Origin: Bacillota bacterium
GTDB taxonomy: Bacteria; Bacillota; Clostridia; Oscillospirales; Ethanoligenentaceae
Assembly (NCBI GenBank): GCA_023391535.1
Contig: JAEWAU010000024.1
Location: 1-14,446 of the forward strand
DNA: 14,446 nucleotides
Direction: 5' to 3'
Of the stretch, positions 6,483 to 11,845 are shown piece after piece. Position 1 is the first letter of the stretch. Every line of letters starts with the position of its first letter. Under the pieces are notes generated by a model. It did no database searches and had not been told where the DNA came from. It saw only the letters and a list, made by a program, of their open reading frames with translations. A program made the position numbers and the translations under genes.

Positions 6483-6485
6483 CCA

Positions 6486-6540
6486 AAGAACCCGCATAGA
6501 ACCTGCGAATGCAGGCGCTGTGCGGGTTCTTGCTGTTTTT
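6486..6540 (+). terminator. Terminator of tRNA-Pro
   Basis: An 11-bp stem, AAGAACCCGCA (6486-6496) with TGCGGGTTCTT (6521-6531), encloses an inner hairpin CCTGC-GAAT-GCAGG (6502-6515) and is followed by a T run at 6536-6540. The dCMP deaminase gene converges on it from the other side; on that strand the trailing T tract is poor. Confidence 0.85.
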
Positions 6541-6570
6541 GGGGCAGCCGGGCAAGCCCCGCGGCGCGCG

Positions 6571-6996
6571 CTATTTTTCGTCCCCGCTCCCGCCCAGATT
6601 GACGATCTCGATGGAGGGGCACATCTCCAGCCAGTTGATGGCGGGCGTGTACTCCTTGGCGAAAACGACACGTTTAATACCGCATGTGATTATTAGTTTC
6701 TGGCACTCGGGGCAGGGCGTGTGCGTCACGTACATCGTGGCGCCCTCTCGTTCCTCCGGCGCCACCTCGAGCAGGCAGTTTACCTCGGCGTGGATGGTGC
6801 GCACGCAGTGGTTGTTCACCATCAGGCAGCCCGCCTCGTCGCAGTGCGGAAGGCCCTTGGGGCTCCCGTTGTAGCCCGTGCCCTTGATGCGTCTGTCCCG
6901 CACGAGAACGGCCCCTACGTGGAGGCGTTCGCAGGTGCTTCGCTCGCTCACCATGCGGGCGATATCCATAAAGTAATGGTCCCAGTCCTTGCGCAT
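6571..6996 (-). CDS. dCMP deaminase (ComEB-like cytidine/deoxycytidylate deaminase)
   Basis: The 141-residue zinc enzyme deaminates dCMP to dUMP, supplying thymidylate synthesis. The zinc and catalytic motif HAE is at residues 69-71 and PCPEC at 94-98, with ligands H69, C95 and C98 and proton shuttle E71. The N-terminal half (WDHYFMDIARMVSERSTC, then VGAVLVRDRRIKGTGYNGSP) and the CDEAGCLMVNNHCVRTIHAE block closely resemble ComEB of Bacillus; the length fits the short form of the family. I prefer ATG 6996, which has GGTGA five bases upstream; an in-frame GTG at 7005 would add three residues but lacks a good binding site. It has its own promoter (7038-7066) and stands alone. In Bacillus comEB sits in a competence operon; no competence genes are seen here, so the role is nucleotide metabolism. 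Confidence 0.95.
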   Translation of the reverse strand: MRKDWDHYFMDIARMVSERSTCERLHVGAVLVRDRRIKGTGYNGSPKGLPHCDEAGCLMVNNHCVRTIHAEVNCLLEVAPEEREGATMYVTHTPCPECQKLIITCGIKRVVFAKEYTPAINWLEMCPSIEIVNLGGSGDEK

Positions 6997-7037
6997 ATTT
7001 TTCACCGCTTTCCCGATAGTCGGTCAAATCTTTTCTG

Positions 7038-7066
7038 ATTATACGCGCTCCGCGGGCGGTTTACAA
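7038..7066 (-). promoter_or_regulatory. Sigma-A promoter of the dCMP deaminase gene
   Basis: On the minus strand: TTGTAA (7066-7061), a 17-bp spacer and a perfect TATAAT (7043-7038). The start codon is about 40 bases downstream. Confidence 0.8.
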
Positions 7067-7142
7067 GCCTCCGGGGCGGCCGCGCGGGGCCGCCTTGCGG
7101 CGGGGAATCCGGGGGGAGCCGCCCGGCGCTCCGCATTGCGGA

Positions 7143-7177
7143 AAAAACCGCCCCGGCGCGAAGCCGGGGCGGTTTTT
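7143..7177 (-). terminator. Terminator of the rpsF-ssb-rpsR operon
   Basis: A perfect 15-bp stem (7143-7157 with 7163-7177) of AAAAACCGCCCCGGC type with a 5-base loop sits 20 bases past the rpsR stop codon. On the minus strand it ends in TTTTTT (7147-7142). It is symmetrical and could act on both strands. Confidence 0.9.
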
Positions 7178-7196
7178 GTACGGGCCGAAACCTTAA

Positions 7197-7469
7197 TCAA
7201 TCGCTCACATAAGGGAGCAGGGCGATGTGCCTTGCACGCTTGATGGCGATGGTGAGTTCGCGCTGATGATGCGCGCAGGTGCCGGTGACACGGCGCGGAA
7301 GAATCTTCGCGCGCTCGGAAAGGAACCGGCGGAGCTTCGCGATATCCTTATAGTCGATGGTATCGACCTTGTCCACACAGAAGCTGCAAACCTTCTTGCG
7401 GCCCTTGCGGCCCCTGCGGTCGCCGCGGTCATTGCGGTCATTGCGGTCGCCGCGTTCGTTGCGATCCAT
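7197..7469 (-). CDS. rpsR: 30S ribosomal protein S18
   Basis: The 90-residue product is a small-subunit platform protein that binds together with S6. The core IDYKDIAKLRRFLSERAKILPRRVTGT...RELTIAIKRARHIALLPY is unmistakable. Two features stand out. Residues 1-20 form a charged tail with repeated RND/RGD units, making the protein about ten residues longer than Bacillus S18. C28, C31, C65 and H68 form a possible zinc-binding set, the so-called C-plus version of S18. The start has a perfect AAGGAGG about eight bases upstream. It is the last gene of the operon, 36 bases after ssb, and a terminator follows. Confidence 0.97.
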   Translation of the reverse strand: MDRNERGDRNDRNDRGDRRGRKGRKKVCSFCVDKVDTIDYKDIAKLRRFLSERAKILPRRVTGTCAHHQRELTIAIKRARHIALLPYVSD

Positions 7470-7505
7470 ACGGATAACCTCCTTTTTGCTTGTAGGATAC
7501 GAAAA

Positions 7506-7952
7506 TCAGAACGGCAGATCGTCGTCGCCGTCGATCTCCACAAAATCGCCGTTGTCGCCCGAGGAAACGGCCGGCGCCTGCTGCGCGCGGCTCTCGGCGG
7601 GAGCGGAAGCTCCGCCGCCCGAGGTTGCGTCCCTCTTGGATTCGGCGAAATGAACGTTGTTCGCCACGATCTCAAATGCCTTGCGCTTGACGCCCTGGTT
7701 ATCGGTGTAGCTGCGCGTTTGAATCGCGCCTTCCACCGCCACGAGCTGCCCTTTGCGGAAGTACCTGGCCGCAAACTCGGCCGTGCCGCGCCAGCAGACG
7801 ATGTCGATGAAATCGGTCTGCCGCTCGGAGCCTGACTTCACATAGCTGCGGTCCACCGCAAGCGTAAAGCTCGTCACGGGGATATCGCCGCTCGTGTGAC
7901 GCAGTTCGGGATCTGCCGTAAGCCTGCCGTTCAGCGCTGCTATATTCAGCAT
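7506..7952 (-). CDS. ssb: Single-stranded DNA-binding protein
   Basis: The 148-residue product coats single-stranded DNA during replication, repair and recombination. The OB fold covers about residues 1-105 (NIAALNGRLTADPELR, then TSFTLAVDRSY, DFIDIVCWRGTAEFAARYFRKGQLVAVEGAIQTR). A Gly/Ala/Ser/Gln-rich linker follows, and the acidic tip DDDLPF (143-148) is the docking site for partner proteins. I chose ATG 7952, with GGAGG five bases upstream; the frame extends eight codons further without a binding site. It lies between rpsF and rpsR, the usual arrangement in Firmicutes, preceded by two hairpins in the 70-base gap. Confidence 0.97.
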   Translation of the reverse strand: MLNIAALNGRLTADPELRHTSGDIPVTSFTLAVDRSYVKSGSERQTDFIDIVCWRGTAEFAARYFRKGQLVAVEGAIQTRSYTDNQGVKRKAFEIVANNVHFAESKRDATSGGGASAPAESRAQQAPAVSSGDNGDFVEIDGDDDLPF

Positions 7953-7967
7953 AGTTACCTCCAAATC

Positions 7968-8010
7968 CGCGCCCAAGGCGCGTGTTTGCCGGCATGTTAA
8001 AGGGCAAACA
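7968..8010 (-). promoter_or_regulatory. Two adjacent hairpins in the rpsF-ssb gap
   Basis: Stem one is CGCGCC (7968-7973) with GGCGCG (7977-7982) and a 3-base loop, just upstream of the ssb ribosome binding site. Stem two is TGTTTGCC (7983-7990) with GGCAAACA (8003-8010) and a 12-base loop. They abut each other, and neither has a T run. They may shape mRNA processing or the relative expression of rpsF and ssb; this is inference. Confidence 0.45.
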
Positions 8011-8022
8011 GGGAAGCCGGTC

Positions 8023-8322
8023 TTACTTCTTGTCGAGCGCGATGATCAGAGAGCGCAGCACGCTGTCGCTGATCTTGAGCTGACGGTCGAGCTCGGCGGG
8101 GAACTCGCTGCCGCTCGTGAAGTTGTACTGCACGTAGTAGCCCTCGTTCTCGTCGTCGATGGGATAGGCGAGCCTGCGCTTGCCCCACGGATCGACACTT
8201 TCCAGTGTGCCGTTCGCCTCGACGAGCGCCTTGAACTTCTCGACCTGCGCCGCGGTATCCTCTTCGCTCAGGGTAGGCTTCAGAATGATAACGGATTCAT
8301 ACTTGGATGTGATTGCTGCCAT
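8023..8322 (-). CDS. rpsF: 30S ribosomal protein S6
   Basis: The 99-residue product is the partner of S18 on the small-subunit platform. The sequence YESVIILKPTLSEEDTAAQVEKF, WGKRRLAYPIDDENEGYYVQYNF and the C-terminal SDSVLRSLIIALDKK are diagnostic, and the length matches the family. The ATG at 8322 follows GGAGGTG at ideal spacing; the open frame reaches to 8367 but those residues are not S6-like. It opens the rpsF-ssb-rpsR operon, with a promoter at 8411-8439 and a structured leader. Confidence 0.97.
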   Translation of the reverse strand: MAAITSKYESVIILKPTLSEEDTAAQVEKFKALVEANGTLESVDPWGKRRLAYPIDDENEGYYVQYNFTSGSEFPAELDRQLKISDSVLRSLIIALDKK

Positions 8323-8349
8323 GGAATTGCACCTCCTTTTGGACATAAG

Positions 8350-8396
8350 GCCGCTTTTCGGCGGCAAGGATGATTGCTTTCCGCATGGGGCGGAAA
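8350..8396 (-). promoter_or_regulatory. Structured leader of the rpsF operon
   Basis: The leader of about 80 bases contains a hairpin of 7-bp stem (8378-8384 with 8390-8396, TTTCCGC/GCGGAAA) and a second of 5-bp stem (8350-8354 with 8361-8365, GCCGC/GCGGC) with a CCG beside its loop. In many bacteria the S6:S18 complex binds a rpsF leader structure with an exposed CCG and represses the operon. This leader is a candidate for that control; I cannot fold it rigorously here. Confidence 0.45.
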
Positions 8397-8410
8397 AACA
8401 ATTTCATATC

Positions 8411-8439
8411 ATCTTATCATAAAACAAAAAAGGAGTCAA
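8411..8439 (-). promoter_or_regulatory. Promoter of the rpsF-ssb-rpsR operon
   Basis: On the minus strand: TTGACT (8439-8434), a 17-bp spacer and TAAGAT (8416-8411), with a TG dinucleotide one base before the -10 (extended -10). It lies 41 bases past the stop codon of the upstream transporter gene, and no terminator is seen between, so some read-through is possible. Confidence 0.72.
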
Positions 8440-8479
8440 GCATTTGTTCCGCGCCGAACGCGCCGCCCGGCCGTTTCGG

Positions 8480-9415
8480 TCAGATAAAGTGCAGGGCCTG
8501 CAGAACGCCCGCAACGGCGGGAAGCGTGGCAAGGCTGAACAGCGTGGTGAGCGCCACGAGCCTTGAGGGAAGCTCGGTGCTGCGCCCCGTGAGCTGGGCG
8601 AGAATAACCGTGACGCCCGCAACGGGGCAGGCGGTGATGATGACGCAGCACAGCAGCAGCGTGCCGTGCAGGCCCGCCGCGTGCAGAAGGAACAGCGCGG
8701 CTACGGGCAGCGCCAGATTGCGCACGAACAGCATCAGCCAGTTGGAAGCGCCCGAGAACATGCGCCGGAAAGGCACCTCCGAAAGGCTCGCGCCCACGAG
8801 GACCATCGAAAGAGGCGTATTGAGGGACGAAACGTCCTGAAGGGCGGCGTTGAGGGGGCCCGGCGGGCGCAGCGAAAGGCGGAAGCAGACGACGCCCGCG
8901 AGCGTGGCGAGGATATTCGGGTTGAGCAGCGACCGCGCGAAGGAGCGCGGGTTCACCCTGCCGCGGTAGAGCATCAGCCCGTACGACCACATGAACAGAT
9001 TGGTAACGGCGTTGAAGGCGGCGCCGTAAAACAGGCCGAGGCTGCCGGCAATGCCCTGCAGCAGCGGGTACCCCATAAAGCCGCTGTTTGTAAAAATGGC
9101 GGCAAACTGCAGCACCGTGCGGTCCTCTGCCTGCGGCACTGTCCGCTTATTGAACAGCAGGCGCCCCGCGCCGATAGAGCCGAGGTTCACCGCAAAGGAG
9201 GCCGCAGCGGTTGCGAGAAGGCCGCCGAGCATGGCGGAAGTGTACTTCATTTCGAACGCCACAAAGATGATGCAGGGGCACACCACATAGCACAGCAGCC
9301 ACGACATCTGCGAAACGCCCTCGCCGCTGAGGACTCCGCCCTTTGCGAGCACATATCCGAGCCCCATGAGCAGGAAAAGGATGGCGACCTGGTTGAGCAC
9401 GACAAAAAATGTCAT
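8480..9415 (-). CDS. AEC-family (auxin efflux carrier type) transporter
   Basis: The 311-residue product is a membrane protein with about ten hydrophobic segments. It belongs to the AEC family, whose bacterial members carry small organic acids such as malate or malonate. The family hallmark is NSGFMGYPLLQG (110-121) in the first half, and the second half has LNTPLSMVLVGASLS (198-212) and ACPVAGVTVILAQ (262-274). The two halves look like the inverted repeat of the fold. GAGGCG lies close before the ATG. It has its own promoter at 9531-9559, with an inverted repeat over the -35 and a leader of about 100 bases. The substrate is unknown, and no adjacent enzyme points to one. Confidence 0.9.
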   Translation of the reverse strand: MTFFVVLNQVAILFLLMGLGYVLAKGGVLSGEGVSQMSWLLCYVVCPCIIFVAFEMKYTSAMLGGLLATAAASFAVNLGSIGAGRLLFNKRTVPQAEDRTVLQFAAIFTNSGFMGYPLLQGIAGSLGLFYGAAFNAVTNLFMWSYGLMLYRGRVNPRSFARSLLNPNILATLAGVVCFRLSLRPPGPLNAALQDVSSLNTPLSMVLVGASLSEVPFRRMFSGASNWLMLFVRNLALPVAALFLLHAAGLHGTLLLCCVIITACPVAGVTVILAQLTGRSTELPSRLVALTTLFSLATLPAVAGVLQALHFI

Positions 9416-9530
9416 AATCGCCTCTTACGTTTCCAAGGATGTATTTGCGGCTGCTCCGCGCGCGTTGCCGCAGGGGACAATATGTTTTTTGGCTTTGCGT
9501 TCCCGAACGCGGGGATGGCAGTCTTTCTTG

Positions 9531-9559
9531 ATTATAGACGATGCCAAACCGCTTGGCAA
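9531..9559 (-). promoter_or_regulatory. Promoter and probable operator of the AEC transporter gene
   Basis: On the minus strand: TTGCCA (9559-9554), a 17-bp spacer and a perfect TATAAT (9536-9531). The inverted repeat TGCCAA (9542-9547) / TTGGCA (9553-9558) covers the -35 and part of the spacer, a placement typical of a repressor site. No regulator gene is adjacent. Confidence 0.78.
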
Positions 9560-9696
9560 GGCGGGCGGGAAAGAGAATTTCTTTATTGCGCTTTTTTGCG
9601 CGTGCGGGCGCGCGGAGCAGGCCCGTGGAGCGCGCCGCGGCGCTCCGGCGGAAGGCCCCCGATTCCTATCCCATCAAAAACCGGTATAAAGCGGAG
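9560..9696. other. Gene-free GC-rich stretch between the AEC promoter and the next terminator
   Basis: This is part of a 350-base stretch without genes (9416-9767) that otherwise holds the AEC leader, its promoter and a terminator. The only structure I see here is a GC-rich inverted repeat, GGAGCGC/GCGCTCC, near 9627-9646. Open frames crossing it resemble no protein. Confidence 0.35.
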
Positions 9697-9743
9697 AAAA
9701 TCCGCGTCAAACCCGTCTCTCCGGGGTTTTGACGCGGATTTTT
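9697..9743 (-). terminator. Terminator after the TetR-nitroreductase operon
   Basis: AAAATCCGCGTCAAA (9697-9711) pairs with TTTGACGCGGATTTT (9728-9742), a 15-bp stem around a CCC...GGGG inner part. It begins 24 bases past the stop codon at 9768. The arms end in A/T runs on both sides, so it may work in both directions. Confidence 0.82.
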
Positions 9744-9767
9744 ACTGCGGTTTTACGGAGCTACGCC

Positions 9768-10967
9768 TCAGTGCGCAAGCAGGCTGCTTATGTCGCGCCG
9801 CATGCTCACGGGCACGCTTTGGGTGGGAACGCCCACGCGGAACAGCATCTGCACCGTGCCGCCCCCGGGCGCGTATTTTTGGCGGAAACCGGCATAGAGC
9901 GCGTGCATCTCGGGGTATTCCTCCAGAACCTGACTCAGCGGCTGCATCGCAAGGCCCAGCGTGTGCCCCGTGAGCACGAGACGGCTGTAGAGCATTCCGC
10001 TTTCCACCTGCTGAACGCGGCCGTTCCCGGAGGATACCAGCAGCGCGTAGGCGGGGGCGCTTTCCACGGAGGTTTTCGTGTAGCCGATGAAATTCTGCGA
10101 AGCGGCCTTGCCGGTGTTGAGCGAGGGGAAGATGGTGAGCACGCCCTGCAGCATATCCTTCCGGAACCCGGAAACGCCCTGCCCTTCCACCGAATATCCA
10201 TAGCGGTAGCGGTTTTTCGCATACTCGTTGGGGCGGAAGATGGCGTTCGATTCGTCCATGACGCGCGCTACTCCCGCCTCCACTTCGGCGCTTTTGAGCG
10301 CGTAGGAGCCGATATCCCGCACGCCGGCGAAGTCCTGCACGATTCGCACCGAAACGCCCTGCGGCGCGGGCAGCGATTCCAGCGCGGATACCTGCCCGGC
10401 GGAAAGTTTTTGCGCCTTGTAGGCATCCCGGTTGGTATCGGGCAGGAACAGCGCGCCGTAGAGCGCGCTGCCGGCTTTTGCCGCTTTGGAAAGCGTAATC
10501 TCCGCCACGGGCTTTTCGTCCATGCTCTGCGCAAGCCGCGTTTCGTCGTACACGCCCGCCGGGAACAGGCGGATGGATGCGCTGTAGCCGTCCTGCTGCG
10601 CGGCCACCGCCGCGTATTCGAGGAACGTCCCCTGCGAGATCATCATCTGGCGCGCGTCGGGGTCCACCTCTCTGGTCATACGCGAGCTGTCCGCATAAAG
10701 ATAGAAGGTTTGCGGATCGGAGCCGTCGAGTTTGATCTTCCACGGCTGCATGTTGTGGTTGCTCGCCGCGAGCAGGCCGCGCGCCGCCGCGCGCACGCGC
10801 GGGTCCGGAAAGCCCGCGGCGTAGCTTTTGGACCACGGTTCCAGATAAGCAGGTTTCATAAAGCCTCCGCTCAGGCAAAACAGCGCGGCAACGGCGAGCA
10901 GGCATAAAGCGGCCGCGCCGCCCAGCACAAGGAGCGCCGCTTTCGCGGCTTTCGGCAAGTGTTTCAT
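9768..10967 (-). CDS. Membrane-anchored nitroreductase-like protein (Acg-type)
   Basis: The 399-residue product begins with a basic stretch and one hydrophobic helix (about 9-33), then a large domain expected outside the membrane. ASNHNMQPWKI (68-78) followed by DPDARQMMISQGTFLEYAAVAA (102-123) is the signature of FMN-binding nitroreductase-fold proteins of the Acg type. The second half repeats the fold: SGMLYSRLVLTGHTLGLAMQPLSQVLE (323-349), and FRVGVPTQSVPVSMRR near the end (376-391). Acg-type proteins have two fused nitroreductase modules, and Acg itself has been described as a flavin-storage protein without clear enzyme activity. The substrate here is unknown. The ATG overlaps the stop of the TetR gene as ATGA, with GGGGAG seven bases upstream, so the two are translationally coupled and under the same promoter. 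Confidence 0.82.
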   Translation of the reverse strand: MKHLPKAAKAALLVLGGAAALCLLAVAALFCLSGGFMKPAYLEPWSKSYAAGFPDPRVRAAARGLLAASNHNMQPWKIKLDGSDPQTFYLYADSSRMTREVDPDARQMMISQGTFLEYAAVAAQQDGYSASIRLFPAGVYDETRLAQSMDEKPVAEITLSKAAKAGSALYGALFLPDTNRDAYKAQKLSAGQVSALESLPAPQGVSVRIVQDFAGVRDIGSYALKSAEVEAGVARVMDESNAIFRPNEYAKNRYRYGYSVEGQGVSGFRKDMLQGVLTIFPSLNTGKAASQNFIGYTKTSVESAPAYALLVSSGNGRVQQVESGMLYSRLVLTGHTLGLAMQPLSQVLEEYPEMHALYAGFRQKYAPGGGTVQMLFRVGVPTQSVPVSMRRDISSLLAH

Positions 10968-11629
10968 CGTTTTTCTCCCCCGCGCCGGGTAATCAGGCGC
11001 AGCAGCCATTCGAAAGCGCCGGCCACGAAATCCCGCGGCTCGGTGTTGTGATATTCGTGCAGGTACCCTCCCTTTTTCGCCCCGGTGTTGAACACGCCCA
11101 CGGCGCAGGCCCACAGAATCAGCGCGGCGTTTTCGCCGCCGAGCCCTTTTCGCAGCTCGCCGTTTTCCTCGCCCCGCGCGAGCGCCCCGGCCAGGCGGCC
11201 GAAAAGCTGTTCGCCCAGGCGGTAGCATTCGGCTTTGGAGGCGTCCTCCACGCCGGTGCGGACGTCCGGGTCGGTGGTTTCGTATTCCATAATGGCCTTA
11301 AAGTAATCCGGATACTGCTGCGAAAAATCGAAAAGGGTGAAGAAGATGCCGTGCAGCTCCTCCGCGGCGCTCTGCGGCGCGCGCTCCCGGAACTGTTCGT
11401 CGAGCATCCCGAGCAGCAGCCGGTAGCCCCGAATCATGATCTCGAAATAGATCTGCTCCTTGCTGCTGAAATAGACGTAAAGGGTGCGCTTGCTGAATTC
11501 CGCCTCCTTCGCCACCTCGTCCATCGATGCGTGCTCGAACCCCTTCGCGAAAAAGACCCGCTCCGCCGCGTCCACGATATCCTCGCGCCGCAGCTCGATG
11601 CCGCGCCTGCGGCGTTCCTGTTCGCCCAT
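10964..11629 (-). CDS. TetR/AcrR-family transcriptional regulator
   Basis: The 221-residue product has an N-terminal TetR DNA-binding domain: REDIVDAAERVFFAKGFEHAS, then the helix-turn-helix MDEVAKEAEFSKRTLYVYFSSKEQI (36-60). The C-terminal ligand domain is family-variable and holds several Cys and Phe residues. I chose ATG 11629 because GTGAGGAAAA lies eight bases before it; an in-frame ATG at 11653 has no binding site and lies next to the operator. The gene overlaps the nitroreductase gene by four bases. A 15-bp perfect palindrome over the likely transcription start indicates autoregulation. The inducer is unknown. Confidence 0.93.
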   Translation of the reverse strand: MGEQERRRRGIELRREDIVDAAERVFFAKGFEHASMDEVAKEAEFSKRTLYVYFSSKEQIYFEIMIRGYRLLLGMLDEQFRERAPQSAAEELHGIFFTLFDFSQQYPDYFKAIMEYETTDPDVRTGVEDASKAECYRLGEQLFGRLAGALARGEENGELRKGLGGENAALILWACAVGVFNTGAKKGGYLHEYHNTEPRDFVAGAFEWLLRLITRRGGEKR

Positions 11630-11658
11630 ACCGTTTTCCTCACTGACGTGCATTTGTT

Positions 11659-11673
11659 TAAACTAATAGTTTA
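11659..11673 (-). promoter_or_regulatory. Probable TetR operator
   Basis: TAAACTAATAGTTTA is a perfect 15-bp palindrome (7-bp arms, single central base). It sits 5 bases downstream of the -10 and covers the expected transcription start. Its size, symmetry and position fit an autoregulatory TetR-family operator. Confidence 0.75.
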
Positions 11674-11677
11674 CTTT

Positions 11678-11706
11678 ATTATACTCCGGGTTTTCTGCGC
11701 TGTCAA
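11678..11706 (-). promoter_or_regulatory. Consensus promoter of the TetR-nitroreductase operon
   Basis: On the minus strand: TTGACA (11706-11701), a 17-bp spacer and TATAAT (11683-11678), an exact consensus sigma-A promoter. Such a strong core promoter suits a repressor-controlled unit. Confidence 0.93.
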
Positions 11707-11723
11707 TACCGCCCGCGCGGAAA

Positions 11724-11760
11724 AAAATACCGCGCGGGCGTGAAGCCCGCACGGTATTTT
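11724..11760 (-). terminator. Terminator of the cellobiose phosphorylase gene
   Basis: A 16-bp stem (11724-11739 with 11745-11760) with one G-T wobble on the RNA strand and a 5-base loop is followed on the minus strand by seven T residues (11727-11721). It lies 86 bases past the phosphorylase stop codon. Confidence 0.88.
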
Positions 11761-11764
11761 GCAA

Positions 11765-11811
11765 AAACGATCCAAACCGGAGCAGCCGGAACAACCGAAA
11801 CAATCCAAACC
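11765..11811. repeat. Degenerate short repeats in the 3' untranslated region
   Basis: AAACGATCCAAACC (11765-11778) recurs with one change at 11798-11811. Between them are 9-base units of CCGGAGCAG / CCGGAACAA / CCGAAACAA type. The plus strand here has almost no T, unlike the surrounding sequence. Confidence 0.55.
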
Positions 11812-11812
11812 C

Positions 11813-11826
11813 CGAACACATGTTCG
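11813..11826. promoter_or_regulatory. LexA (SOS) box-like palindrome
   Basis: CGAACACATGTTCG matches the Gram-positive LexA/DinR operator core GAAC-N4-GTTC, with the preferred purine/pyrimidine pattern in the spacer. It lies 20 bases after the phosphorylase stop codon and not near a visible promoter, so its function is doubtful. Confidence 0.4.
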
Positions 11827-11845
11827 AAAGCGGACACGCGCGGCG

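Noticed and set aside
9742..10905. Long minus-strand frame inside the nitroreductase-like gene, and the plus-strand frame at 9729-10907
   Set aside because: Both are shadows of the gene at 9768-10967, with no family resemblance and no ribosome binding site.
11630..11653. Upstream ATG 11653 for the TetR gene
   Set aside because: No ribosome binding site is present; the later ATG at 11629 has GAGGAAAA at good spacing.
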